A program made the position numbers and the translations under genes. Below the pieces are notes generated by a model. It worked only from the letters and a program-made list of their open reading frames with translations. It was not told where the DNA came from and searched no databases. Below, piece by piece: positions 50,285 to 60,138 of a stretch of DNA of 64,000 nt. The stretch lies in assembly GCF_903645325.1 (NCBI RefSeq), contig NZ_CAHJXQ010000004.1, positions 1 through 64,000 on the forward strand. Direction: 5' to 3'. Source of the stretch: Microbacterium tenebrionis (GTDB lineage: Bacteria; Actinomycetota; Actinomycetes; Actinomycetales; Microbacteriaceae). Numbering within the stretch: the stretch's first letter is position 1; every line of letters begins with the position of its first letter.

Positions 50285-52336
50285 ATGGTCGACGCCGTCC
50301 GCACTTCGCAGAAGACGGAAGACAAGAGCCCGCAGATCGATGTGCCCCGGGTCACCGACCTGCTGCTCGGCACCTGGGCGGACACCCGCCGCACCGCGCG
50401 CGAGATGATCAAGGACCCCGCGTTCTGGCGCGACGACTCGCTCGGCAAGGACGAGCACCGCGAGCGCGTGCTCAGCCAGCTGCACCTGCTCGTGCAGAAC
50501 AGCGCCGTGCACCGCGCGTTCCCGAAGGAGTTCGGCGGCGAGGAGAACAACGGCGCCAACATCGCCGGCTTCGAAGAACTCGTCGCGGCCGACCCGAGCC
50601 TGCAGATCAAGGCCGGCGTGCAGTGGGGCCTGTTCGGCTCGGCCGTGCTGCAGCTCGGCACCCAGGAGCACCACGACAAGTGGCTGCCCGGCATCATGGA
50701 TCTCTCCATCCCCGGGGCCTTCGCGATGACCGAGATCGGGCACGGATCGGATGTCGCTGCGGCCGCGACCACGGCGACCTTCGACCCCGAGACCGACGAG
50801 TTCGTCATCAACACGCCCTTCCGGGCGGCGACGAAGGAGTACCTGGGCAATGCCGCGCTGCACGGTGTCGCGGCCACGGTCTTCGCGCAGCTCATCACGA
50901 ACGGCGTGAATCACGGCGTGCACTGCTTCTACGTCCCGCTGCGCGGCGAGGACGGCAACGACCTCCCGGGCATCAGCCGCGAGGACGACGGGCTCAAGGG
51001 CGGGCTCAACGGCATCGACAACGGCCGTCTCGCGTTCGACAACGTGCGCGTCCCGCGCACCAACCTGCTCAACAAGTACGGCGACGTCGATGAGAACGGC
51101 GTCTACACCAGCCCGATCGACAACCCCGGTCGCCGCTTCTTCACCATGCTCGGCACGCTGGTGCAGGGCCGCGTCTCGCTCGACGGTGCAGCGTCCTGGG
51201 GGTCGGCCCTGGGCCTGTACATCGCGATCACCTACGCGACTCAGCGCCGCCAGTTCGACGGAGCGGACGGGCAGGAGGTCGTGCTGCTGGACTACGGCAA
51301 GCACCAGCGCCGGCTGCTGCCGCGCCTGGCCACCACGTACGCCCAGATCTTCGCGCACGACGAGTTCCTGCAGAAGTTCGACGGGGTCTTCTCGGGCCGG
51401 ACCGACACCCCGGATGACCGGGAGGACCTCGAGACGCTCGCCGCGGCGCTCAAGCCCCTGTCGACCTGGCACGCGCTCGACACCCTCCAGGAGGCGCGCG
51501 AGGCCTGCGGTGGATCGGGCTACATGTTCGAGAATCGCCTGGTCGGGCTGCGTCAGGACCTCGACATCTACGTCACCTTCGAGGGGGACAACAACATCCT
51601 GCTGCAGCTGGTCGGCAAGCGTCTGCTCACCGACTTCGCGAGCCAGTTCAAGGACAAGGATGCCGCGGCACTCGCCAAGTACGCCGTCGGCCAGACTGCG
51701 GGCAAGGTGTTCCACGGTGCGGGCCTGCGCCGATTCGGTCAGGCGATCGCCGACTTCGGTCAGGTCGCCCGTTCGGTCGAGAACGGACTGCGCGCCGAGC
51801 AGCAGCACGAGCTGCTCGCCGACCGCGTGCAGCAGATGGTCGCCGATATCGCCGGCCGCCTTCGCCCGGCCGGCAAGGACAGGGTGCTCGGCGAGAAGCT
51901 CTTCAACGAGAACCAGGCCGACCTCATCGAAGCCGCTCGCGCCCACGGCGAACTGCTGCAGTGGGAGGCCTTCACGGATGCCGTGAACAGCATCCCCGAC
52001 GAGGGGACGCGGCAGGTGCTCACGTGGCTGCGCGACCTGTTCGGGCTGCAGCTCATCGAGAAGCACCTCGCGTGGCACATCATCAACGGCCGCCTCTCGA
52101 CCCAGCGCGCCGCAGCGGTCTCCAGCTACATCGACCGGCTGTGCCTGCGTTTGCGCCCGCACGCCCTCGACCTCGTGAACGCGTTCGGGTACGAGCCCGA
52201 GCACGTCCGGGCGCCCATCGCGAGCGGCATCGAGCAGCAGCGCCAGGACGAGGCCCGTGCGTACTATGCCGAGCTCGCGGCATCCGGCAACGCTCCCGTC
52301 TCCGAGAAGGCGCTGAAGAAGGCCGCCAAGAAGTAG
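50285..52336 (+). CDS. Acyl-CoA oxidase/dehydrogenase-like protein
   Basis: The 683-residue flavoprotein has the acyl-CoA oxidase arrangement: dehydrogenase-like N-terminal and central domains (M-T-E-I-G-H-G-S-D-V near residue 148; Y-A-T-Q-R-R-Q-F near 318), the C-A-C-G-G-S-G-Y-like E-A-C-G-G-S-G-Y-M near residue 408, and the catalytic Glu in T-F-E-G-D-N-N-I-L near 430, followed by a second helical domain. A lysine-rich end (K-A-L-K-K-A-A-K-K) closes it. It would perform the first step of fatty acid beta-oxidation, passing electrons to oxygen or a flavoprotein. AGAGAGGA precedes the ATG. Confidence 0.88.
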   Translation: MVDAVRTSQKTEDKSPQIDVPRVTDLLLGTWADTRRTAREMIKDPAFWRDDSLGKDEHRERVLSQLHLLVQNSAVHRAFPKEFGGEENNGANIAGFEELVAADPSLQIKAGVQWGLFGSAVLQLGTQEHHDKWLPGIMDLSIPGAFAMTEIGHGSDVAAAATTATFDPETDEFVINTPFRAATKEYLGNAALHGVAATVFAQLITNGVNHGVHCFYVPLRGEDGNDLPGISREDDGLKGGLNGIDNGRLAFDNVRVPRTNLLNKYGDVDENGVYTSPIDNPGRRFFTMLGTLVQGRVSLDGAASWGSALGLYIAITYATQRRQFDGADGQEVVLLDYGKHQRRLLPRLATTYAQIFAHDEFLQKFDGVFSGRTDTPDDREDLETLAAALKPLSTWHALDTLQEAREACGGSGYMFENRLVGLRQDLDIYVTFEGDNNILLQLVGKRLLTDFASQFKDKDAAALAKYAVGQTAGKVFHGAGLRRFGQAIADFGQVARSVENGLRAEQQHELLADRVQQMVADIAGRLRPAGKDRVLGEKLFNENQADLIEAARAHGELLQWEAFTDAVNSIPDEGTRQVLTWLRDLFGLQLIEKHLAWHIINGRLSTQRAAAVSSYIDRLCLRLRPHALDLVNAFGYEPEHVRAPIASGIEQQRQDEARAYYAELAASGNAPVSEKALKKAAKK

Positions 52337-52364
52337 CCGCGCCCGCGGTGCGTACGCTGGGCGC

Positions 52365-52937
52365 ATGACCTCCCTCCTCACCGGAACCGACGGGCGCGCG
52401 CGCTGCGCGTGGGTCGGGACGGATGCCGAGTACGCGCGCTATCACGACGAGGAGTGGGGGACGCCGCTGCACGGCGACCGCGCACTGTTCGAGAAGATGT
52501 CGCTGGAGGGCTTCCAGGCGGGCCTGAGCTGGATCACGATCCTGCGCAAGCGCCCGCGCTTCCGCGAGGTCTTCGAGGGCTTCGTCCCGGAGCGCGTCGC
52601 GCAGTTCGATGAGGACGACGTCGAGAGGCTCATGGCGGATGCCGGCATCATCCGCAATCGCGCGAAGATCCTGGCCACGATCGGCAATGCGCGCATCGTC
52701 GCCGAGATGGCGGAGGGTGAGCTGGATGAATTCATGTGGTCGTTCGCGCCACCGGCATCCGCTGCTCGTCCGGCATCCTTCGCCGATGTACCGGCCGTCA
52801 CGGCGGAATCGACCGCGATGAGCAAAGAGCTTCGGAGGCGAGGGTTCCGGTTCGTCGGCGCAACCACGATGTACGCCCTGATGCAGTCGGCCGGAATGGT
52901 CGACGATCACGTCGAGGGATGCTGGCGCGCAGCCTGA
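52365..52937 (+). CDS. tag: DNA-3-methyladenine glycosylase I
   Basis: The 190-residue base-excision enzyme matches TAG: R-C-A-W-V-G at the N-terminus, Y-H-D-E-E-W-G-T-P, F-E-K-M-S-L-E-G-F-Q-A-G-L-S-W, and V-D-D-H-V-E-G-C-W near the end. The zinc snap ligands (early Cys, His of Y-H-D, late His and Cys) are all present. It removes 3-methyladenine from alkylated DNA. TACGCT is exactly 6 nt before the ATG and no ribosome binding site is seen, so the mRNA is probably leaderless. Confidence 0.94.
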   Translation: MTSLLTGTDGRARCAWVGTDAEYARYHDEEWGTPLHGDRALFEKMSLEGFQAGLSWITILRKRPRFREVFEGFVPERVAQFDEDDVERLMADAGIIRNRAKILATIGNARIVAEMAEGELDEFMWSFAPPASAARPASFADVPAVTAESTAMSKELRRRGFRFVGATTMYALMQSAGMVDDHVEGCWRAA

Positions 52938-53056
52938 TCCGGTGGGCATCTCTCCCCGTCGTGGCCCTTCATGCCCTGCGGTTAGTATGTAGCGGTGCGT
53001 CCGGTCGATCTGCGTCCGTGGGCAACATGTGAACGTGTACCGGGGGGATACCGAGG

Positions 53057-56000
53057 ATGAAGGCGCTGTCGTGGTTGCGCACCAAACCCAAGACAGCCGC
53101 ATCCATTGCGGGGATCACAGCCGGGATCGTGGCGATCGGCACCCTCGCATTCGCGTATGAGGGCAACCCCACCACCAAGGTCGATCTGAACGACGGCAGC
53201 GTGTGGATCACCAAGTCCTCCGCGCTCATGGTCGGCCACTTCAACAATGAGTCGGCGCTGATCGACGGCGGTCTGCGCACGACGGGCGAGAGTTTCGACA
53301 TCGTCCAGGACGAGTCGACGATCCTCGTCACCGACACCTCGAACTCGACCCTCACGGCTGTCGATCCCGCACGCGTCTCGCTCGAGGACAGCACCACCGT
53401 CCCCGGCGGCGCCAAGGTCGCCCTCGGCGAGCAGACGACCGCGATCCTCGACCCGCAGTCCGGTAACCTCTTCGTCGTCCCCGTCAAGGGCATCTCCGGG
53501 TTCGAGCTCGAGGGCGCCGAGCCGACCGCTGAGCTCGGCAAGAACTCCGATGTCACCGTCGGCGTCGACGGCACCGTCTACGCGGTCTCCGGCGAGAAGT
53601 CCGAGGTCGTCACGATCCCCGTCGACAACCAGGGCGAGCCGCTGGATGCGCAGACGGCATCGCTCGGCGAGCTCGACACGTCCATCGCGCCGACCATCAC
53701 TGCGGTCGGCACGACCCCGGTCGTCCTCTCACCCGCCGACAGCGCGGTCATGACCCCTGGCGGGTTCCGCACCGAGATCACCGGTGCGGATTCCGCTGTG
53801 CTGCAGTTCGCCTCGGCGCCGACCGACTCGGTCGCCGTCGCCACGGCATCCCAGCTCCTCGAGGTTCCGCTCGACGGCGGCGACCCGACGGGGACGGATG
53901 CCGGCGGCGAGGGCAGCCCTGCCGCACCCGTCTCGCTCCTCGGCTGCACCTACGGCGCCTGGTCGGGCACGGGGCAGTTCTTGCGCGACTGCCCGTCCGA
54001 CGCAGACGACGTGCACGAGGAGATCCCTGGGATCCAGACGTCCGCATCGCTGACGTTCCGCGTCAACCGCGAGGTCATCATCCTCAACGACACCGTCGGC
54101 GGCGCCGCGTGGCTCACCGACGAGAGCCTGCAGCAGGTCGACAACTGGGACGACCTCACCCCGCCCGAGGGTGAGACCGAGGACGAAGAGGACACCACAC
54201 AGGAGACGGTCGAGACCACCCTGCCGGTGCGCACGGCCGAGAACACACCGCCCGTCGCCGAGGACGACTCCTTCGGAGTGCGTCCCGGCCAGACCACGGC
54301 GCTCCCCGTGCTCGACAACGACAACGACGCCGACGGCGACGTGCTGGTCGCCGCGCTGACCGGCAAGCAGCCCTCGATCGGCACCGTCCAGCCGATCTAC
54401 GACGGCGGATCGCTGCAGATCGCCGTCGGCGAGGAGGCCTCGGGCTCGGCATCCTTCACGTACGAGGTCGATGACGGACGCGCGGGCAAGGACACCGCGA
54501 CCGTCAGCCTGACCGTGAAGGACTGGGACACCAACACCGCTCCCAAGCCGAAGCGCAAGACGGCGCTGGCGATCGAGACCGGCGGCACGGTCTCGTACAA
54601 CATCCTCCCGGACTGGATCGACCCCGAGGGCGACGACATCTACCTCCGCGAGGTGATCGCCGCGCCCGGTGACGAGGTCGAGTTCACCACCGACGGTCAG
54701 ATCACCTACCGCGCGACCGCGAGCCTGCAGGGCCGCAAGGAGGTGCAGGTCGTCGTCGCCGACGCGCTGGGCGAAGCGGCGACCGGGACGATCGTGCTCG
54801 ACGTCCGCCCATCGGGCTCCACGCTCCCCAAGACCAACGCCGACCACGTGCAGACGCGCGTCGGCGAGCAGGTGACCGTCTCGCCGCTCGCGAACGACTC
54901 GAGCTCCGGCCGCGAGCCGCTCCGGCTCACGCGCGTGAACGGCGACGAGTCACCGGGTGCGGCGATCGAGCCGGACTACCCGAACAAGACCTTCACCTTC
55001 AGCGCCCCGGCCCCCGGCGTCTACTACGTGCTGTACGAGGTCGCCGCCGGCCCGAACGGCGTGCCAGGCATCGTCCGGGTCGACGTCGCCGACGCCGCTG
55101 AGCAGGATCTGCCGCCGATCGCCGTGCGCGATGTCGCGCTGCTGCCGACCGGTGGCGAGGTGCTGCTGGGCGTGCTGAACAACGACACCGATCCGTCCGG
55201 CGGCATCCTCGTCGTCCAGTCCGTCAGCGTCGAACCCGGCAGCGGGATCTCGGTGTCGGTGCTCAACCACGAGTCGCTCCGCATCGGCGACCAGGGGGCC
55301 CTCGACGAGCAGGTGACCATCACCTATCGGATCTCGAACGGGTCGAAGACGGCCGAGGGCGAGGTGATCGTCATCCCGATCCCCGCGCCGGACAAGATCA
55401 TGCCGCCGGTGGCGACGCCGGACAAGGCCGTGGTTCGCGTGAACGATGTCGTCACGATCCCCGTGCTCGACAACGACAGCAGCCCGATCGGCGACGCCCT
55501 GTCTCTCGAACCCGAGCTCGTCGAGCCGCTCGTCGATCCGGAGGACGGCGAGATCTTCGTCTCGCAGGACACCGTGCGCTTCAAGGCGGGCCCCGAGGCG
55601 AAGACCGTCTATGCCACGTACGAGGTCTCGGACACCCGCGGCAACAAGGTCGGCGGGTACATCACGATCCAGATCGTGCCGGAGCAGGACGAGAACGCCG
55701 CCCCCCGTCCGAAGGACATCACCGCGCGCGTGCTGAGCGGCAACACGGCCAACATCGCCGTGCCGCTCGACGGCATCGACGAAGACGGCGACTCGGTCGA
55801 GCTCATCGGCCAGGCGACCAGCCCTGAGAAGGGCCGGATCACGGAGGTCGCCCAGAACTACTTCGTGTACGAGGCGTACGCCGACTCCGCCGGCGTCGAC
55901 ACGTTCTCCTACCGGGTCCGCGACCGGCTCGGCAAGGAGGGCACGGCGACCATCCGTGTGGGCATCGCCGCCGCGGAGGACATCAACCAGGCGCCGTATG

Positions 56001-59000
56001 CGGTTAAGGACTCCGTCGTCGTGCGGCCAGGACGCGAGATCGCCGTCCCGGTCATGGCGAACGACTCCGATCCCGAGGGCGACAAGATCTCTCTCGTCGA
56101 GGACGGCCTCGTCGAACCCGACGTGGAGGGCATGAGCGCCCGCGTCTCGGGCGACCGCATCCTCGTCCAGGCGCCCGACCGCGCGGTCGAGACCTCGTTG
56201 CAGTACACGATCGTGGACGCGCGGGGCGCGGAGGCACAGGCCGTGCTGCAGATCAGCGTCGACGAGGACGTCCCGCTCGTCGCTCCGATCGCCCGCGACG
56301 ACCGCGTGCTCCCGGCCGACCTCACCGACGGCGAGCTCACCACCGACGTGGACATCCTCGCCAACGACGAGGATCCGGACGGCACGACCGAGGGTCTGAC
56401 GGTCGAGGTCGGCGACGGCGGCACGCTCCGCCAGGACGGCACGGTGCGCGTCACCGTCGGCGAGCAGATGCAGCTCATCCGCTACACGCTGACCGACCGT
56501 GACGATCTGTCGACCTCGGCGTTCATCTTCGTGCCCGCGGTGAAGGACCTCCGGCCCGCTCTCACCTCGACCAAGCCGGTCGAGGTGGTCAGCGGCGAGA
56601 CCAAGGAGCTGCCGCTCGACGACTACGTCACCGTCGCCGGCGGCGGCTCGGTGACGCTGACCGAGCACGCCAAGGTCTCCGCGGCCCACAGCGACGGCTC
56701 GGATCTCGTCAAGGACGGAAGCACGCTTGTCTACACCTCGGCAGACCGCTACTTCGGCGAGGACGGCGTCTCCTTCGAGGTCACCGATGGCACGGGACCG
56801 GATGACCCGGAGGGTCGCAAGGCCACGCTGACGATCCCGATCACGGTGCTGCCCCCCGACAACCAGCAGCCCGAGTTCACGCGCGGCGAGGTCAATGTCG
56901 CGCCGGGCGAAGAGGCCACCACGCTCGACCTCGCGGCTCTGACGACCGACCCCGATCCTGAAGACGCCGGCAGACACACGTACCAGTTGGTCGGGAACGC
57001 CGGCGACGGCGTGAGCGCGCGCGTCGAGGGCGACACACTCTCGGTCGAGGCTGCATCGAACGCGCGCAAGGGCACGTCGCAGACCCTGACGATCCGCATC
57101 TCGGACGGCGAGACGGAGCCCATCGAGGGCACGGTGGTCGTGAACGTCACGGCCTCGACGCGCGAGCTCGCGACGGCGAACACCGACACGATCGACGAGG
57201 CGAACCAGGGCGAGACGATCATGGTGCCCGTCCTGGACAACGACACGAACCCGTTCCCGGACACCCCGCTGAATGTCCGAACCGTCAACATCGAGACCGG
57301 AGTCGGCAGCGCCGAGGTCGTGGGCGACCAGGTGCAGGTCACACCGGGAGCGCAGTTCGTCGGGCAGCTCGTGCTCCGCTACACGATCGAGGACGCCACG
57401 GAGGACCCCGACCGCCACGTCGACGGCCGGATCGTCCTCACCGTGCAGGGCGTTCCAGACGCCCCGGGGCGGCCGCAGGTGACGAGCGTGCAGGACCGCA
57501 CCGTCGTGGTGTCGTTCTCGGCACCGTCGAACAACGGAGCCGAGATCACCGGCTACACGGTCACGAGCACCTCGGGCAGCTCCTACAGCAAGGAGTGCGC
57601 GACGACCACCTGCACCCTGGACGGTCTGACCAACAACGTCGAGTACACGTTCCAGGTCACCGCGCACAACCGCGTCGGAGAGTCGGATCCGTCCGGTGCG
57701 TCGGAGGTCGCGCGCCCCGACGCGCGACCGGACACCCCGGTGCCGCCGACGCTCGTGTTCGGCGACAAGTCGCTCAAGGTGGCGTGGAAGACGCCGACGA
57801 CGCCCGGATCCCCGGTCGAGTCGTACAACCTGCAGATCTCGCCGGCCCCGCCGTCCGGCGTCACCGAGAAGACCGGTGTGACCGGCAACTCGCTGACCTG
57901 GGAGGGGCTGGAGAACGGCACGTCCTACCAGGTGCGCGTGCAGGCGGTGAACCGCGCGCCGGAGCCGTCGAGCTGGAGCGAGTGGTCGCTGGCCGAGATC
58001 CCGGCAGGGCCCCCGATGCAGGCCGCCGCCCCCACGACGGCCGAGCTGACGCCCGTCGGCGACCAGGCGCAGATGCAGGTGAGCTGGGTCGCACCGAACA
58101 ACAACGGAGCCCCGATCACCGGCTACCAGCTGCAGGTCCTCGAGGGCGGAACCACGGTGCGCACCATCCCGGTGCCCGCGGGGCAGACGAGCCAGGCGGT
58201 CGTGGTCCCCACGTCCGAGGCGGCTTACTCGTACATCGTCCGCGCTGAGAACAAGGCGTCGTGGGGCCAATGGAGCCCGGCGTCGGCCGAGCGTCGCGGT
58301 GCCATCCGACCGGATGCCCCGACCAAGCCGACGATCTCGGCCGGCGATCGGTCGATCACGATCACCTCGAACTACACCCTCACCGCCGAGCAGCGAAACG
58401 GCGCCAGGGCATCCGAGATCACGTATCAGTACCTGCTCAACGGCGGTGGCGGCTGGAAGAACCTCACCAGCAACACGATCGGCGGACTGAGCAACGGCAA
58501 CGACTTCTCGCTGCAGATCCGGGCGCTGTCGAACACCGGCACCGGCAGCTACACCGGCGTCGCCTCTGCGGCGTCGAACACGGTGACGCCGTTCGGCATC
58601 CCGCCCACGCCGAACGCGAGTGCGCGCAACAACGGCGGCAACATCACGATGAGCTGGAGCAGCAACGGCAACAACGGTGCCGCGATCCAGATGCAGATCC
58701 GCATCCGCGACCACAACGGCAACTGGACGGGCTGGCAGGACGTCGCCAACAGCGGCAGCCGCAACGTCGGCGGCCAGTACTCGCAGACCTGGGTGATCGA
58801 GGCTCGCGCGACGAACAAGGCCGGCACGTCGGGCGTGGCCAGGGACTCGGCGACGACGGATGCCAAGCCGCAGCCGACGGCGAAGACGGGCAAGGGTGCA
58901 GGGGGCTACTGGCCAGGGGAGTGCACCCATTCCAGCTGCGCGTACCTGACGGTCACCGTGGCCAACTTCCCTGCGGGCGACTACCGCCTGTACTGCGACG

Positions 59001-59140
59001 ACGGCGGGCGCTTCGGCGGGGCTCGCAAGTACGTTCCGGCCAACGGCACGGTCCAGCTCGGCTGCTTCTACGGCATGCCCGGCAAGTCGATCCGCGTGTA
59101 CATCGAAGGCTGGGGCTACGCGGACCCGATCACCTGGTGA
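53057..59140 (+). CDS. Giant Ig/cadherin-like and Fn3 repeat surface protein
   Basis: The 2027-residue protein has a single N-terminal membrane helix (residues 15-34), a beta-rich head (35-380), about eleven repeats of roughly 97 residues starting near 396, 495, 592, 685, 782, 881, 977, 1075, 1168, 1269 and 1373, most with V-L-x-N-D-x-D-P-type calcium-binding or Big_9/VCBS signatures, five Fn3 domains (1465-1940) and a C-terminal domain from about 1945 with four cysteines. Basic residues before the helix predict the repeats are outside the cell. It heads an operon with MoxR, DUF58 and transglutaminase-fold genes. It may be a stalk-like surface sensor or adhesin. Confidence 0.88.
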   Translation: MKALSWLRTKPKTAASIAGITAGIVAIGTLAFAYEGNPTTKVDLNDGSVWITKSSALMVGHFNNESALIDGGLRTTGESFDIVQDESTILVTDTSNSTLTAVDPARVSLEDSTTVPGGAKVALGEQTTAILDPQSGNLFVVPVKGISGFELEGAEPTAELGKNSDVTVGVDGTVYAVSGEKSEVVTIPVDNQGEPLDAQTASLGELDTSIAPTITAVGTTPVVLSPADSAVMTPGGFRTEITGADSAVLQFASAPTDSVAVATASQLLEVPLDGGDPTGTDAGGEGSPAAPVSLLGCTYGAWSGTGQFLRDCPSDADDVHEEIPGIQTSASLTFRVNREVIILNDTVGGAAWLTDESLQQVDNWDDLTPPEGETEDEEDTTQETVETTLPVRTAENTPPVAEDDSFGVRPGQTTALPVLDNDNDADGDVLVAALTGKQPSIGTVQPIYDGGSLQIAVGEEASGSASFTYEVDDGRAGKDTATVSLTVKDWDTNTAPKPKRKTALAIETGGTVSYNILPDWIDPEGDDIYLREVIAAPGDEVEFTTDGQITYRATASLQGRKEVQVVVADALGEAATGTIVLDVRPSGSTLPKTNADHVQTRVGEQVTVSPLANDSSSGREPLRLTRVNGDESPGAAIEPDYPNKTFTFSAPAPGVYYVLYEVAAGPNGVPGIVRVDVADAAEQDLPPIAVRDVALLPTGGEVLLGVLNNDTDPSGGILVVQSVSVEPGSGISVSVLNHESLRIGDQGALDEQVTITYRISNGSKTAEGEVIVIPIPAPDKIMPPVATPDKAVVRVNDVVTIPVLDNDSSPIGDALSLEPELVEPLVDPEDGEIFVSQDTVRFKAGPEAKTVYATYEVSDTRGNKVGGYITIQIVPEQDENAAPRPKDITARVLSGNTANIAVPLDGIDEDGDSVELIGQATSPEKGRITEVAQNYFVYEAYADSAGVDTFSYRVRDRLGKEGTATIRVGIAAAEDINQAPYAVKDSVVVRPGREIAVPVMANDSDPEGDKISLVEDGLVEPDVEGMSARVSGDRILVQAPDRAVETSLQYTIVDARGAEAQAVLQISVDEDVPLVAPIARDDRVLPADLTDGELTTDVDILANDEDPDGTTEGLTVEVGDGGTLRQDGTVRVTVGEQMQLIRYTLTDRDDLSTSAFIFVPAVKDLRPALTSTKPVEVVSGETKELPLDDYVTVAGGGSVTLTEHAKVSAAHSDGSDLVKDGSTLVYTSADRYFGEDGVSFEVTDGTGPDDPEGRKATLTIPITVLPPDNQQPEFTRGEVNVAPGEEATTLDLAALTTDPDPEDAGRHTYQLVGNAGDGVSARVEGDTLSVEAASNARKGTSQTLTIRISDGETEPIEGTVVVNVTASTRELATANTDTIDEANQGETIMVPVLDNDTNPFPDTPLNVRTVNIETGVGSAEVVGDQVQVTPGAQFVGQLVLRYTIEDATEDPDRHVDGRIVLTVQGVPDAPGRPQVTSVQDRTVVVSFSAPSNNGAEITGYTVTSTSGSSYSKECATTTCTLDGLTNNVEYTFQVTAHNRVGESDPSGASEVARPDARPDTPVPPTLVFGDKSLKVAWKTPTTPGSPVESYNLQISPAPPSGVTEKTGVTGNSLTWEGLENGTSYQVRVQAVNRAPEPSSWSEWSLAEIPAGPPMQAAAPTTAELTPVGDQAQMQVSWVAPNNNGAPITGYQLQVLEGGTTVRTIPVPAGQTSQAVVVPTSEAAYSYIVRAENKASWGQWSPASAERRGAIRPDAPTKPTISAGDRSITITSNYTLTAEQRNGARASEITYQYLLNGGGGWKNLTSNTIGGLSNGNDFSLQIRALSNTGTGSYTGVASAASNTVTPFGIPPTPNASARNNGGNITMSWSSNGNNGAAIQMQIRIRDHNGNWTGWQDVANSGSRNVGGQYSQTWVIEARATNKAGTSGVARDSATTDAKPQPTAKTGKGAGGYWPGECTHSSCAYLTVTVANFPAGDYRLYCDDGGRFGGARKYVPANGTVQLGCFYGMPGKSIRVYIEGWGYADPITW

Positions 59141-59166
59141 CGGCGAGAGAGAAAGAGCATCACGAC

Positions 59167-60138
59167 ATGACAATGACCCCCGAACAGGCGAGCTGGTTCC
59201 AGGGCACCTTCACTCGCCTCGTCGAGAACATCGACAAGGCCGTGCAGGGCAAGCACGAGGTCGTCAGTCTCGTCCTGGCATCCATGCTGGCCGAGGGTCA
59301 CGTGCTCCTCGAGGATGCGCCAGGAACCGGCAAGACGAGCCTCGCGAAGGCGCTCGCGGCGACCGTCCAGGGCACGAGCTCTCGCATCCAGTTCACGCCC
59401 GATCTGCTGCCCTCCGACGTCACCGGTGTGACGATCTACGACCAGCAGTCGCACAAGTTCGAGTTCCACAAGGGCCCGATCTTCGCGTCGATCGTGCTGG
59501 CCGACGAGATCAACCGCGCCTCCCCGAAGACCCAGTCGGCGCTGCTGGAGGTCATGGAGGAGTCCAAGGTCACCATCGACGGCGTCACCCACGAGGCCGG
59601 CCGCCCGTTCCTCGTGATCGCGACCCAGAACCCCGTCGAGCAGGCCGGCACCTACAAGCTCCCCGAGGCGCAGCTGGACCGCTTCCTCATCAAGACCTCG
59701 ATCGGCTACCCCGACCTGGCCGTGACCGAGAGCATCCTCGCCGGGGCATCCGACCGCAACCCGTCGTCGCACCTGACCGCGATCATCACGACCGGTGCCG
59801 TCGCCGACATGGCCGACCTGGCCTCGACCGTCCACGTCGAGCCCGCCGTGCTGCGCTATGTCGCAGAGCTCGCCGAGGCGACGCGTGAGGATGCCGGCGT
59901 GCGACTGGGCGTCTCCGTCCGCGGTGCCATCGCGATGGTCCGTCTGGCGAAAGTGTGGGCGGCAGCGCGCGGGCGCCACTACGTCCTGCCCGACGACATC
60001 AAGGCGCTCGTCGCGCCGGCATGGCAGCACCGCCTGATGCTCGACCCCGAGGCCGAGTTCTCGGGTGTCACGGCCGACGTCGTCATCAGCCGTGTGCTCG
60101 AGCGCGTCGCTGCACCGCAGGCCAGAGCGGCGGCTTGA
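59167..60138 (+). CDS. MoxR family AAA+ ATPase
   Basis: The 323-residue ATPase has Walker A D-A-P-G-T-G-K-T-S (about residue 50), Walker B L-A-D-E-I-N-R-A-S-P-K-T-Q near 112, sensor 1 A-T-Q-N-P-V-E and a C-terminal lid. MoxR proteins act as chaperones that insert or remodel partners, often DUF58 or VWA proteins. It starts 26 nt after the giant repeat protein and ends in a TGATG overlap with DUF58, so all are one operon. Confidence 0.93.
   Translation: MTMTPEQASWFQGTFTRLVENIDKAVQGKHEVVSLVLASMLAEGHVLLEDAPGTGKTSLAKALAATVQGTSSRIQFTPDLLPSDVTGVTIYDQQSHKFEFHKGPIFASIVLADEINRASPKTQSALLEVMEESKVTIDGVTHEAGRPFLVIATQNPVEQAGTYKLPEAQLDRFLIKTSIGYPDLAVTESILAGASDRNPSSHLTAIITTGAVADMADLASTVHVEPAVLRYVAELAEATREDAGVRLGVSVRGAIAMVRLAKVWAAARGRHYVLPDDIKALVAPAWQHRLMLDPEAEFSGVTADVVISRVLERVAAPQARAAA

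Noticed and set aside
54950-59173. A 1407-codon open frame opposite the giant surface protein
   Set aside because: The product is repetitive R/D/V/L with no recognisable domain and only mirrors the codon pattern of the plus-strand gene.
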